A program made the translations under genes and the position numbers. From positions 1-31,218 of the forward strand of contig JAZLHR010000122.1 of NCBI GenBank assembly GCA_045616945.1: a stretch of 31,218 nucleotides of DNA, given 5' to 3'. Below are positions 6,079 to 13,831 of the stretch, one piece after another. Position 1 is the stretch's first letter; every line of letters begins with the position of its first letter. The notes beneath the pieces are model-generated. The model was given only the letters and a program-made list of their open reading frames with translations, was not told the DNA's origin and did not search any database. The stretch comes from UBA6987 sp045616945. GTDB taxonomy: Bacteria; Bacillota; Clostridia; Lachnospirales; Lachnospiraceae.

Positions 6079-7248
6079 ATGGAAAATATCTTTGATTTTC
6101 AGGAAGACCTGATCCGTATCACCGAATACGATGTTCTCGGCAAACTTCCCAATCCCTTCCTTTTGGAGGACGGCACACGCGTCCGCACGAAGGAAGATTG
6201 GGAGAAGCGCCGTAAAGAAATATACAAATATGCGATTGAACTTCAATACGGTTCCCAGCCTCCGAAGCCCGAATATTTCCGTGTTGACTGCACTCATTCG
6301 GGAAAAGGTGCCTCCTCCTACCGCATCACCGCCGGCACGAAGGAAAAGCAGACCAGTTTCATGATGAGACTGATCCTGCCGAAAGATCATATCAGCAGAT
6401 GTCCGGTCGTCATTGACGGCGACCTCTGTTTTGACTATGCCTTCAAGCCCGGCTATATCGATGCTTTTCTGGAGAAAGGGATCGCTGTCGCGCTTTTCAA
6501 CCGCACCGAACTTGCCAACGACGGCAGATATATCCCTTTTGACCAAAAGGAAGGCCCCCTTTACGCAGTCTATCCCGACCTCGATTTCGGTGCGCTCAGT
6601 GCTTGGGCGTGGGGTTATTCCCGCTGCGTAGACGCGCTGGAAACGATCAGCTCCTGCGTCGACCTTTCCTGCATCGCTTTCACGGGACATTCCCGCGGTG
6701 CAAAGACTGCTATGCTAGCCGGCGTCCTCGATGAAAGAGCCGCGATCGTCAACCCGAATGAGACCAACGCCGGTTCCTGCTCCTGCTACCGTATCCACAT
6801 GAAAGCGGTCGGCGAAAACGGCAAGGAAAAGCCTAGCGAGACCCTGACCGATGTCATCGGCAACTTCCCCTTCTGGTTCGGCAAAAACTTAGGTTTCTAT
6901 AAAGACCGCGAAAACGAACTGCCCTTCGACTGCCACTTCCTCAAGGCAATGGTCGCTCCGAGGATCCTTCTCGTCGGGGAAGCCGCGAGCGATATCTGGA
7001 CCAATCCCATCGGGACATATCAGACCTCCGCTGCAGCGTCCGAAGTATTCAAATTCCTCGGCTGCCCGGAAAATCTTCTCTGGTATTTCCGCAGAGGCTT
7101 CCACTCTCACCTCCCCGAGGATGCGGGAATGCTTGCCGAAGTCATCTCGCACAAATATTTCGGTACGCCTCTCTCTGACCGCTATTTCAAGCTTCCCTTC
7201 CCGAAGCCCGAACTGATCTACGACTGGAAAGCACCCGAAGCCGAATAA
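6079..7248 (+). CDS. Cytosolic alpha/beta hydrolase resembling glucuronoyl esterases (CE15-like)
   Basis: A 389-residue hydrolase without signal peptide or membrane segment. The nucleophile elbow is FTGHSRGAKTAMLAG followed by LDERAAIVNPNETNAG; CE15 glucuronoyl esterases have the parallel GCSRxGK, then DERI, PxESG. Further matches are LPFDCHFLKAMVAPR, the ASDIWTNPIG segment and the late GFHSH holding the probable catalytic His. CE15 enzymes cleave the ester between lignin alcohols and glucuronoxylan; this one lacks a secretion signal, so it probably acts on an imported small ester, and the true substrate is unknown. The Cys of the classic elbow is His here. The start at 6079 is chosen for GAGG six bases upstream and for the promoter position. 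It is one of only two plus-strand protein genes in the window. Confidence 0.8.
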   Translation: MENIFDFQEDLIRITEYDVLGKLPNPFLLEDGTRVRTKEDWEKRRKEIYKYAIELQYGSQPPKPEYFRVDCTHSGKGASSYRITAGTKEKQTSFMMRLILPKDHISRCPVVIDGDLCFDYAFKPGYIDAFLEKGIAVALFNRTELANDGRYIPFDQKEGPLYAVYPDLDFGALSAWAWGYSRCVDALETISSCVDLSCIAFTGHSRGAKTAMLAGVLDERAAIVNPNETNAGSCSCYRIHMKAVGENGKEKPSETLTDVIGNFPFWFGKNLGFYKDRENELPFDCHFLKAMVAPRILLVGEAASDIWTNPIGTYQTSAAASEVFKFLGCPENLLWYFRRGFHSHLPEDAGMLAEVISHKYFGTPLSDRYFKLPFPKPELIYDWKAPEAE

Positions 7249-7332
7249 ACGGCTTTTCGCAGCACTGTCAAGCTAAAAAGTCCTGCAGCGTCTCTCAAAC
7301 GTCAGCCGCAGAAAGATAAGCAACAAAAAAAT

Positions 7333-7363
7333 CTCCTTTTTCAGCAGACAAAAGAGTTTTTTT
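7333..7363 (+). terminator. Weak terminator after the esterase gene
   Basis: CTCCTTTT (7333-7340) can pair with AAAAGAG (7350-7356) with one bulge, followed by seven T residues. The rest of 7249-7397 is otherwise empty. It is about 85 bases past the stop codon. Confidence 0.45.
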
Positions 7364-7397
7364 ACTGTTTTGAGGCTGCCGGGCTGCATCCCCGCCT

Positions 7398-7883
7398 TTA
7401 CAGCAATTTTTGAACAAGCTGGATCAGCTTATTTATTTTTGATTCTGTGATGATCCCCGTGAGCACATCGGTCTCCGCAATATCCGCGTTCGGTGCGGAG
7501 GGTCTGAGTTCCGCTGCGGTATTGCCGAATCCGCTGCTGCCGGCAGTGGCAAACAGCAGAATCTTCTTTCCGGAAAAATCATAAGCTTCCAGAAATGTGT
7601 TGATGATCGTCGGGGCGACATACCACCAGATCGGGAATCCCAGACAAATCGTGTCATAGTCCGAAACATCCAGATCGCCGGTCATCATCGCGGGCCGGAA
7701 GCTCTTGTCATTCATTTCCACACTGCTGCGGGAATTTTTGTTCATCCAGTTCAGATCAGCCTTCGTATATTTTACCTCCGGCCGGATCTCATACAGTTCC
7801 GCGCCGATGGCCTCCGACAATTTTTTTGCTGCCTTGGCTGTTTTTCCGCTGGCTGAAAAGTACGCTGTCAATATTTTCCCCAT
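7398..7883 (-). CDS. Flavodoxin family protein
   Basis: A 161-residue single-domain flavodoxin-like protein that should bind FMN and carry electrons or reduce a small substrate. The N-terminal KILTAYFSASGKTAKAAKKL is strand 1 and the phosphate-binding loop (SASGKT, in the usual [ST]xSGxT place). DYDTICLGFPIWWYVAPTIINTFLE is the second FMN loop with the stacking Trp pair, and ILLFATAGSSGFG the third. No signal peptide or extra domain. The ATG at 7883 has AGGAGG seven bases upstream; the frame could start at GTG 7901 but lacks a site there. It stands alone between the esterase and the tRNA pair. A dedicated partner is not visible. Confidence 0.92.
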   Translation of the reverse strand: MGKILTAYFSASGKTAKAAKKLSEAIGAELYEIRPEVKYTKADLNWMNKNSRSSVEMNDKSFRPAMMTGDLDVSDYDTICLGFPIWWYVAPTIINTFLEAYDFSGKKILLFATAGSSGFGNTAAELRPSAPNADIAETDVLTGIITESKINKLIQLVQKLL

Positions 7884-7932
7884 CAATCTGCCTCCTGTCA
7901 CTCATTTTTAGAAATACCGATTGGCTGATTTC

Positions 7933-7960
7933 AGAATATCATTTTCTGTTAATTTGTCTA
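7933..7960 (-). promoter_or_regulatory. Possible promoter of the flavodoxin gene
   Basis: Minus-strand TAGACA (7955-7960), 16 bases, TATTCT (7933-7938), about 50 bases upstream of the start. Both boxes deviate from consensus. Confidence 0.35.
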
Positions 7961-7972
7961 TCACAAAACAAG

Positions 7973-8004
7973 AAACTCTTTCGTCCCGAAAGGCAAAAGA
8001 GTCT
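7973..8004 (-). terminator. Terminator of the tRNA-Leu/tRNA-Gly transcript
   Basis: On the minus strand ACTCTTT and AAAGAGT form the base of a hairpin enclosing a second short GC pairing, followed by TTTCTTGTTTTG. It lies 10 bases after the tRNA-Gly(CCC) gene. Confidence 0.6.
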
Positions 8005-8013
8005 CTGATATGA

Positions 8014-8084
8014 AGCAGGGTACGGGAGTCGAACCCGCCTCCGATGCTTGGGAAGCACCCGTACTACCGATGTACTAACCCTGC
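8014..8084 (-). tRNA. tRNA-Gly (CCC)
   Basis: A 71-base cloverleaf on the minus strand: acceptor GCAGGGT/ACCCTGC, D-arm GTAC/GTAC, anticodon stem GGTGC/GCATC with loop TTCCCAA (anticodon CCC, plus-strand 8050-8052), T-arm GCGGG-TTCGACT-CCCGT. It reads only GGG. CCA is not encoded. It is the second gene of a two-tRNA transcript, 27 bases after tRNA-Leu. Confidence 0.95.
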
Positions 8085-8111
8085 AGTCCCAGGCAAGCTC
8101 CCGGGTTGAAC

Positions 8112-8194
8112 TGCGGAAGAAGGGACTTGAACCCTCACGATCTTCGATCACATGATCCTTAGTCATGCCTGTCTGCCAGTTCCAGCACTTCCGC
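8112..8194 (-). tRNA. tRNA-Leu (AAG)
   Basis: An 83-base class II cloverleaf with acceptor GCGGAAG/CTTCCGC, anticodon stem CATGA/TCATG with loop CTAAGGA (anticodon AAG, plus-strand 8158-8160), a long variable arm built on GATC-GAA-GATC, and T-arm AGGG-TTCAAGT-CCCT. The G37 after the anticodon fits leucine tRNAs. It reads CUU directly and, if A34 becomes inosine, CUC. A34 tRNAs other than Arg(ACG) are uncommon in bacteria. Confidence 0.93.
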
Positions 8195-8215
8195 ATGCCG
8201 CATCGCGACCCCACC

Positions 8216-8244
8216 TTTATACCACGCATAAGCCGCAAATGCAA
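8216..8244 (-). promoter_or_regulatory. Promoter of the tRNA-Leu/tRNA-Gly pair
   Basis: Minus-strand TTGCAT (8239-8244), 17 bases, TATAAA (8216-8221), with a start near 8209, about 15 bases before tRNA-Leu. Confidence 0.75.
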
Positions 8245-8294
8245 GCACTTTTTCGATTTTTTCGGGCGATCGGGATAATAATCTCAGGCAGCCT

Positions 8295-8321
8295 GCACGC
8301 GGCATCCGCAAGGCCGCGTGC
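8295..8321 (-). terminator. GC-rich hairpin after the SGNH hydrolase gene
   Basis: GCACGCGGC (8295-8303) pairs perfectly with GCCGCGTGC (8313-8321) across a nine-base loop, 33 bases past the stop codon. No real U-tract follows on the minus strand, so it may slow or protect RNA rather than end it cleanly. Confidence 0.4.
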
Positions 8322-8353
8322 CGCCGCCGCGGAACGCTCCTCTTTCGGGAACA

Positions 8354-9457
8354 TCACCGGAACTCTTCCCTGTATTTTTTCAAATACGGGAGAATCGCCA
8401 TCGCCATCGCATAGAAGCCCAGATCGTTCGGATGCGCACCGTCCACAGTCGAATCCGAGCCTGCCAGCATCGGGAACATGGTCGCTCCGTCCAGGTAATC
8501 CACATGTCTGTCACCGGCCTCGACTGCCCTGCGGTAATTATTCTCGATGATCTTCCGCCGCAAAGCCATGGTCTCACGCTTTTCATCGGAATAATACAGC
8601 GTACAGTTGCTGATCATCAGGATCGGCAGCTCCGGCTGTGCCTTCCGTACCGTCTCATACATTCGCCAATGTGTGAATTTCAGATCTTCCGTTTCCGAAT
8701 TATGGTCATAATCCAGCACAAATACGCTCATCGGCTGCTTGGCGATATACTCTGCCATTTCCAGCTCGCCCTTGGCACGCCCGGAAAAGCCGAGATTGAC
8801 AAAATCCATATCCAGCCAGCGAGACAAAAAGCCCTGGTAGCTGTTGCCGGGGCGGGAAGCGCAGCCCCCCTGCGTAATGGAACTGCCGTAAAACAGGACA
8901 GGCAGCGTGCTGTAAGTGTAGCTGGGCGCCTTTTCCAGACCAGCGCTTTCCTGAATGCCTATATACAGCTCGCTCACCACATCGTACAGAGGAAGATTCA
9001 GAGTGATATCCTTCCACCCTTTATTCCAGAAAGGGATCACTCCCTCGTAGCCGTCATTGAACTCGACCTTCGGCTTGATGCTTCCCGCGAACACATAGCC
9101 GCTCTCCTCTTTGATATAGGCATCTATGCCGCTGCAGCCGAGATAGGACATATGCGACATAAAGCTTTTGCGGCGCGGCTTCACCACCCTTACGGCGATA
9201 TAGTCCGAATCTGTCATGAAGCGAATACGGCCGCCGGCAGGCCGCCGGTTCAGATTCCGGATATTCGGATTCAGGGCATCCATCTCCACGTTCATACGCA
9301 GGAACGGTCCCTCACGGAAAGGCTCGTACAGGCCGTAAATATCCGCTTTTGTCTCACGGACGTTCCGGAACAGCACATCCGGCTCCGTGACCTTATCCGC
9401 TATATACAGATTTTTATCGATTTGCCCTTCATCGAGCACAGAAAACTTATCACTCAT
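8354..9457 (-). CDS. SGNH/GDSL-type esterase with N-terminal GxDLY-like domain
   Basis: A 367-residue cytosolic-looking esterase. The N-terminal half (about 1-175) is a beta-rich domain with GIDAYIKEESGYVFAG, the position of the GxDLY signature that normally precedes this GDSL subfamily. The catalytic half has block I LFYGSSITQGG with the nucleophile Ser, block II GFSGRAKGELEM (oxyanion Gly), block III DYDHN (oxyanion Asn) and block V DGAHPNDLGF with the Asp-His pair. Such enzymes often remove acetyl groups from sugars, but the substrate here is unknown. GGAGG lies nine bases before the ATG at 9457. A terminator separates it from the symporter gene upstream; a TATAAT at about 9480 may be its own -10. 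Confidence 0.9.
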   Translation of the reverse strand: MSDKFSVLDEGQIDKNLYIADKVTEPDVLFRNVRETKADIYGLYEPFREGPFLRMNVEMDALNPNIRNLNRRPAGGRIRFMTDSDYIAVRVVKPRRKSFMSHMSYLGCSGIDAYIKEESGYVFAGSIKPKVEFNDGYEGVIPFWNKGWKDITLNLPLYDVVSELYIGIQESAGLEKAPSYTYSTLPVLFYGSSITQGGCASRPGNSYQGFLSRWLDMDFVNLGFSGRAKGELEMAEYIAKQPMSVFVLDYDHNSETEDLKFTHWRMYETVRKAQPELPILMISNCTLYYSDEKRETMALRRKIIENNYRRAVEAGDRHVDYLDGATMFPMLAGSDSTVDGAHPNDLGFYAMAMAILPYLKKYREEFR

Positions 9458-9491
9458 AATACTTCACCTCCGATAAAGGAGATTATACAAC

Positions 9492-9520
9492 AAATCCGGA
9501 GGATTGTGTCCTCCGGATTT
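9492..9520 (-). terminator. Terminator after the symporter gene
   Basis: AAATCCGGAGGA (9492-9503) and TCCTCCGGATTT (9509-9520) form a perfect 12-bp stem with a five-base loop; on the minus strand it is followed by TTGTTGT. It isolates the symporter from the SGNH gene 35 bases further. Confidence 0.85.
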
Positions 9521-9543
9521 ATTATTTATGTTCAGTTCCGAGC

Positions 9544-10779
9544 TCATTCTGCTTTTTCTTTGTTCAGCCGTTTCTGCAGCCAGTCTTTGCCTTCCGTAAA
9601 GCGCTGCACGATAAAGCTGACCACATAGTCTCCGGCCGCATTCACCATCGTTGCGGGCGGATCGACCAGGTCGCCGATGGCGATGGCGATCGGGAATGCG
9701 ACAGCCAGCTGATCCGGGAAGAAAATGGTGCAGAGGACCAGTTCGCCCGTTCCGCCGCCGCCCGGGATGCCGCTCATGGCCACCGAGGAAAAGACCGCCA
9801 CAATGATTGCCAGGATCGCCCTGCCGGTCCCGAAATCCAGTCCGAATATTCCGAAAAGGAAAGCCACTTTCACGATAGCGGACATCGCCGAGCCGTCCAT
9901 GTGCATCGTCGCACCCATGGGAAGCACGATATCCGTGACCTCCTTGCTGATGCCTGTCTCTTCGGCGACTTCCATGTTGGTAGGGATGGTCGCCACGGAA
10001 GAGCAGGTGCCGAAGGACACGGCTGCCGGCCGCAGCAGCTTCCGGAACATCAATTTTGCCGCGCCCTTACCGCCGCCGAAGCGGGCATAGATCGGGAAGA
10101 AAACAAACATGTAAAGGAAGCACATGATATAGTAGATAAGAAGCGTCCGGCTGTAATCTCCTATCAGCTCCGGGCCGTAGGTGGCGACCAAATACGCAAA
10201 GAAGCCGAAAAAGCCGATCGGTGCGTAGTAGGAAATGATCTTTACGGCTTTCATCAGGCAGTTCGTCAGATCTGCCAGCAGCTTTGCCACCGCACTGTCC
10301 TTCCCGCCGGTCAGCTGCACGGAAAAGCCGAAAATCACGGCTGCCACGATCAGAGGAAGTATCGCTTTGCGGCTCCACAGCTCGGAGAAGTCAGGCTTTG
10401 TAAAGAAATTGATGATCATATCCGCCGCACCGAGCGTCGAGCCGACTTCGCCTGCCGCTTTATCCTGCACAGCAGTCAAAGGGATGATCCTTACAACGAT
10501 ATACATCAGCACCGCTGCGATCGCTGCCGTGACCAGGAAAGTCACTATGGTAATGCCCATGACCTTGCCTGCGCGTTTCGCGCTTTTCATCCCGGCGATC
10601 GCAGATGCGATGGAACAGAATACCATCGGTACGACCACGCAGAACATCATATTGACGAAAAGCGTGCCGAGCGGTTCCAAGCAGGCCGCACCCGGCCAAA
10701 AAGCACCGGTGATGCATCCGGCAACAATACCCGTGAGCATACAAATGATGAAAGAATAGTTCTTGAGGAATTTCTTCAT
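9544..10779 (-). CDS. Dicarboxylate/amino acid:cation symporter (DAACS family)
   Basis: A 411-residue membrane transporter using Na+ or H+ to import dicarboxylates or acidic/neutral amino acids. Hydrophobic segments run from residue 6 to the C-terminal quarter. Family signatures: the serine-rich hairpin with SSVATIPTNMEVAEETG, the LPMGATMHMDGSA segment (usually LPxGATxNMDGTA), the second hairpin SGIPGGGG, and DPPATMVNAAGD (usually DxxRTxxNVxGD). The Arg of that last motif, which contacts the side-chain carboxylate in GltPh-type carriers, is Pro-Ala here, so acidic amino acids may not be the substrate. Start at ATG 10779 (AAGGAA upstream); a GTG at 10815 also has a fair site. It is divergent from the AraC-type gene and is its likely target. 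Confidence 0.92.
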   Translation of the reverse strand: MKKFLKNYSFIICMLTGIVAGCITGAFWPGAACLEPLGTLFVNMMFCVVVPMVFCSIASAIAGMKSAKRAGKVMGITIVTFLVTAAIAAVLMYIVVRIIPLTAVQDKAAGEVGSTLGAADMIINFFTKPDFSELWSRKAILPLIVAAVIFGFSVQLTGGKDSAVAKLLADLTNCLMKAVKIISYYAPIGFFGFFAYLVATYGPELIGDYSRTLLIYYIMCFLYMFVFFPIYARFGGGKGAAKLMFRKLLRPAAVSFGTCSSVATIPTNMEVAEETGISKEVTDIVLPMGATMHMDGSAMSAIVKVAFLFGIFGLDFGTGRAILAIIVAVFSSVAMSGIPGGGGTGELVLCTIFFPDQLAVAFPIAIAIGDLVDPPATMVNAAGDYVVSFIVQRFTEGKDWLQKRLNKEKAE

Positions 10780-10852
10780 GTCCGCTTTTCCTTCCTGCTG
10801 CCGCGGCAGCTGCACCGCTCTCCCCGGATGTCCCCACTATATCAAATCACAG

Positions 10853-10890
10853 TTGCACAAAATACGCATTATATGCTATTATCTGTGCAA
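10853..10890. promoter_or_regulatory. Divergent promoter region with TTGCACA inverted repeat
   Basis: TTGCACA (10853-10859) and TGTGCAA (10884-10890) are inverted copies 24 bases apart. On the plus strand the left copy doubles as -35 TTGCAC with -10 TATTAT (10877-10882) after 18 bases, aimed at the AraC gene. On the minus strand TATAAT (10868-10873) could serve the symporter but lacks a good -35, as in activator-dependent promoters. The layout suits an AraC-type dimer controlling both directions. Confidence 0.5.
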
Positions 10891-10919
10891 ATAATGCTCT
10901 GTTATGAAAAGGAGAAGCA

Positions 10920-11762
10920 ATGGACCTTGAAACCGATAAAAGAGGATATCTGTATGAGGATTTCCGGCTGTTCCATTTAAAAGACAGCCGCGGTACTTCG
11001 ACGCCGGTACATTATCACGAATTTCATAAGCTTCTCTTTCTGCTGAACGGCCGCGGAGAATACTGTCTGGACGGAAGGCTCTGTCCCGTCAGCAGCGGGG
11101 ATATTATTTGCGTGAGCAGCTTTACGCTGCACTATCCGGTTTTTCCCGCCGGGAGCAATTACGAGCGCATCATCATTTATCTCTCACCGCAATTCACGGA
11201 TACCAGTCCCGAGCTGCGGGCATTCTTTACCCCCGGGGAAGGCAGGATCCTGCATCCCTCGGAAAGCGAAACAGCCGACCTCATGCGGATATTGACGGAC
11301 CTGAAGCAGGAATCGACAGGACAGCGCACAGGGCATCTGCTGCTTTCCCGTGCGAAAATGACAGAACTGCTGGTCGCCCTGCTTCGCCACAGTGAAACCG
11401 CACCGGCCGCAGACGCTGACGACAGGATCTCTCAGCTGATGCGGTATCTGGAGGCGCATCTGACAGAAGAAACGGATGCGGATCATCTGGCGGAAACATT
11501 TTTCATCAGCAAATATCATTTGATGCGGCGCTTCAAGGCCGCCACCGGCGTCACGCTGCATGCATGGATCCTGCGGCGCCGCCTGCTTCTGGCAAGGCGT
11601 CAGCTTTCCGAAGGAAAGAGTCCTACGGAGGTATGCTTTGACTGCGGTTTCGGCAGCTATTCCAGCTTTTCGCGTGATTACCGCCGCGAGTTCGGGATCT
11701 CCCCGGTTCAGACAGCCGGCCGGCTGCCTTCTCTCCGCTCCCGTCACCCCGGAACAGACTGA
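10920..11762 (+). CDS. AraC-family transcriptional regulator
   Basis: A 280-residue regulator. Residues about 25-100 are a cupin-like sensor (HYHEFHKLLFLLNGRGEY, SGDIICVSSFTLHYPVF), which normally binds a small effector. Residues about 168-262 hold the two helix-turn-helix motifs: LAETFFISKYHLMRRFKAATG and the signature CFDCGFGSYSSFSRDYRREFGISP. AAAGGAG lies five bases before the ATG. It is divergent from the symporter gene and shares a 140-base intergenic region with it; control of that gene and of itself is the simplest reading. The effector is unknown. Confidence 0.93.
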   Translation: MDLETDKRGYLYEDFRLFHLKDSRGTSTPVHYHEFHKLLFLLNGRGEYCLDGRLCPVSSGDIICVSSFTLHYPVFPAGSNYERIIIYLSPQFTDTSPELRAFFTPGEGRILHPSESETADLMRILTDLKQESTGQRTGHLLLSRAKMTELLVALLRHSETAPAADADDRISQLMRYLEAHLTEETDADHLAETFFISKYHLMRRFKAATGVTLHAWILRRRLLLARRQLSEGKSPTEVCFDCGFGSYSSFSRDYRREFGISPVQTAGRLPSLRSRHPGTD

Positions 11763-11776
11763 ACGCGGATCACAAA

Positions 11777-11810
11777 AAACGGCCCCTCTGCGAAAACAGA
11801 GAGGCCGTTT
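11777..11810. terminator. Bidirectional terminator between convergent genes
   Basis: AAACGGCC-CTCTG pairs with CAGAG-GGCCGTTT across a short loop, with A-runs on the left and T-rich sequence on the right. It ends the AraC gene on one strand and the dehydrogenase operon on the other, only three bases past the latter's stop codon. Confidence 0.8.
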
Positions 11811-11812
11811 CC

Positions 11813-12691
11813 TTATTCGTTTCTGTATTTCCGGATCGCGTCGATGCTTTCCTTCCAGGTTTTCGGCTTATCATTCCCCAATTTATCTTTCAGATTCAGC
11901 TCACCGATCTCATACAGCTTGGCTGCGGCAGCACGGGCGACACCGGAAGAAAGGCCCGCATCGTCCAGCATTTCGGCAGCCATCTCGAGTTCATGGCCGC
12001 GGCGCGTCGCATGGATGATACCGCCGGATAAACGCCCGTCCATTCCCTCGATAAAGGACTTTCCGTCCATGGTCTCCGCCAGGCTGTTCATCACATATTC
12101 ATCCACACCGTAGTACGCGGCGCCCTCGATCATTTCCAAAGCAAATCCCAGGTGCCCCTTGGTGTAAATGCTGCGCAGCATCTTGATGGCGGAGGCCGCA
12201 CCGGAACGGGTCCCGACATTATCGACCTTCATGCCCAGGCCCTTGATCCGCCGCATCAATTCGGCCGCCCCGGGTCCCGCAGCCACGATCGGAACCTTAT
12301 TCCGGAACTTGGGCAGGCCGTCCAGCATCGCACCGTCCGCGAACAAGGCACCGGTAGGCTCAATCACGGCAGCCACCTCTTCCATCAATTTCGGATTTCC
12401 GGAGGTCATATCCACATACACCAGTCCCTCGTGCAGGAACGGAGCGGCCTTCCTGGCCGTTTCGAGTGCCGCAGTGCTGGGCGTCATCACGAATATCGTA
12501 TCTGCCAGCCGGAACAGCTCCTCATATGTCGTAACAGGCTTCACACCGGCATCTTCCGGATGGTAGCCGACATAGTTCGGATCGGCGAATTTGCGGGAGC
12601 AGGCATACTGCTCCTTCAGAAGCCCCTCCTCATGGAAGCCCAGGGACATATAATATGCGGCTTCACCGTAGCCGATATATCCGAGTTTCAT
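11813..12691 (-). CDS. NAD(P)-dependent dehydrogenase, 6PGDH-like with DUF1932-type C-terminus
   Basis: A 292-residue beta-hydroxyacid-dehydrogenase-like oxidoreductase. The N-terminus MKLGYIGYGEAAYYMSLG is the Rossmann loop (GxIGxGEAA form), followed by FVMTPSTAALETA and YVDMTSGNP. The C-terminal helical part contains SGAASAIKMLRSIYTKG, whose Lys occupies the catalytic place of this superfamily; the pattern is that of the DUF1932 group. The substrate is probably a short hydroxy acid but cannot be named. Its ATG overlaps the stop of the Ldh2-family gene by four bases (ATGA), so the two are translationally coupled. GGAGG lies 10 bases upstream. Confidence 0.88.
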   Translation of the reverse strand: MKLGYIGYGEAAYYMSLGFHEEGLLKEQYACSRKFADPNYVGYHPEDAGVKPVTTYEELFRLADTIFVMTPSTAALETARKAAPFLHEGLVYVDMTSGNPKLMEEVAAVIEPTGALFADGAMLDGLPKFRNKVPIVAAGPGAAELMRRIKGLGMKVDNVGTRSGAASAIKMLRSIYTKGHLGFALEMIEGAAYYGVDEYVMNSLAETMDGKSFIEGMDGRLSGGIIHATRRGHELEMAAEMLDDAGLSSGVARAAAAKLYEIGELNLKDKLGNDKPKTWKESIDAIRKYRNE

Positions 12692-13779
12692 TTTCCCTGT
12701 ACCTCCTCTTCACTCATAATATACTCATGAGGATCCGTCTTCAGCCCCAGTGCCGCGCAGGTCTCGCAGAATTCCTTGAAGGCACCGGCGCCCATCAGGA
12801 TGCCGTTTTCCTTATTGAACTGATACTTTTTCGCTTCCAGGTCGCCGGGCATGTAGATCGCATTGAAGCCGGGAGCCTTTTCCGCATCACGAAGCTCCTG
12901 CAGCGCTGCGGCAGCTCTCTGTTCGAAATCCGCAGGATCGCAGAAAGCGGAAACCTTCATGGCAACGAAGAAATGTCCTACATTGGGACCGCCGGAATGT
13001 TCACCCAGCTGTGCGTCACGCAAATGGATGCCGTACGCAGCGCCTGCCAGCAGACCGCAGAGCATATCTACCACGATCGCAAGACCGGAGCCCTTATGAC
13101 CGCCGAAAGGAAGGACACTGCCCTTTAAGGCCGCTTCCGCATCCGTGGTGGGATTGCCGTCTTTATCCATAGCCCAGCCTGCGGGGATCGGCTTATTCTC
13201 ACGCTTGTAATTCGCTATATTGCCGCGCGCTGTCACAGAGCAGGCCACATCCAGGACCATCGGCTCCTGACCTGAAACGGGAATGGCTACGCTGAAAGGA
13301 TTGGTTCCGAGCATGCCCTCTCTGCTGCCGAAGTGGGCAAGGTTCGGCATACCGTTGGTGCAGGCAAAACCGATAAAGCCCTTCTTGGCCGCGAGCAAAG
13401 GATAGTAGGAAGCCATTCCGAAATGAGCGCTCTTTTTCACGGCGACCGCGCCGATCCCGTATATATCTGCCAATTCCATAGCCTTCTCCATGGCTACGGT
13501 GCCGACAAGTGAACCGAATCCGTCATCACCGTCCATCATGCATACGGCGGGGAGAGTCTGCGTAAAAGTGAAATGAGGATTCTGGTTCCACTGTTCCTTA
13601 TGGGAACGCTGGATATAGGTACCGAGACGGACCATCCCGTGAGAAGATACCCCGCGAAGGTCAGCGCAGACCAGGCTGGCAGCAACCTTTTTCGCATTTT
13701 CAATAGCCATTCCGTCAGCGGCAAATGCCTCTGCGCACAGTTTCTCCAATCCTTCGGGATTCACTCTGTAAGCTTTCAT
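12688..13779 (-). CDS. Ldh2-family malate/L-lactate/ureidoglycolate dehydrogenase
   Basis: A 363-residue NAD(P)-dependent dehydrogenase of the type-2 malate/lactate family, unrelated to ordinary LDH. Signatures: ADLRGVSSHGMVRL, with the His of the active site, KKSAHFGMASYY, GTNPFSVAIP and the late GGHKGSGLAI. Members oxidise malate, lactate, ureidoglycolate, 2,3-diketogulonate or related acids; sequence alone does not decide. The ATG at 13779 has GAGGAAG upstream; the frame opens slightly earlier at 13794 without a site. It is the first gene of a two-gene operon under the promoter at 13832-13859. The nearby dicarboxylate symporter and citrate lyase accessory genes suggest a C4-acid substrate, which is an inference. 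Confidence 0.92.
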   Translation of the reverse strand: MKAYRVNPEGLEKLCAEAFAADGMAIENAKKVAASLVCADLRGVSSHGMVRLGTYIQRSHKEQWNQNPHFTFTQTLPAVCMMDGDDGFGSLVGTVAMEKAMELADIYGIGAVAVKKSAHFGMASYYPLLAAKKGFIGFACTNGMPNLAHFGSREGMLGTNPFSVAIPVSGQEPMVLDVACSVTARGNIANYKRENKPIPAGWAMDKDGNPTTDAEAALKGSVLPFGGHKGSGLAIVVDMLCGLLAGAAYGIHLRDAQLGEHSGGPNVGHFFVAMKVSAFCDPADFEQRAAAALQELRDAEKAPGFNAIYMPGDLEAKKYQFNKENGILMGAGAFKEFCETCAALGLKTDPHEYIMSEEEVQGK

Positions 13780-13793
13780 TCCACTCTTCCTCA

Positions 13794-13812
13794 CTTATAC
13801 AAAAGTTTATAT
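13794..13812. promoter_or_regulatory. Operator-like site, downstream copy
   Basis: C-TTATACAAAAGTTTATAT matches the reverse complement of the site at 13904-13922 at 17 of 19 positions. It lies downstream of the -10 box, about 10-30 bases past the expected transcription start, a place suited to repression. Confidence 0.5.
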
Positions 13813-13831
13813 GGGTTATAGCCCGACGGCT

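Noticed and set aside
5902..6690. Open frame of 262 codons on the minus strand
   Set aside because: Antisense to the CE15-like esterase, which has a promoter, ribosome site and catalytic motif.
8318..9628. Open frame of 436 codons on the plus strand
   Set aside because: Antisense to the SGNH hydrolase, whose catalytic blocks are intact; no recognisable motif.
9901..10980. Open frame of 359 codons on the plus strand crossing the intergenic region
   Set aside because: Antisense to the symporter and then overlapping the AraC gene start in another frame; low-complexity His/Arg-rich translation.
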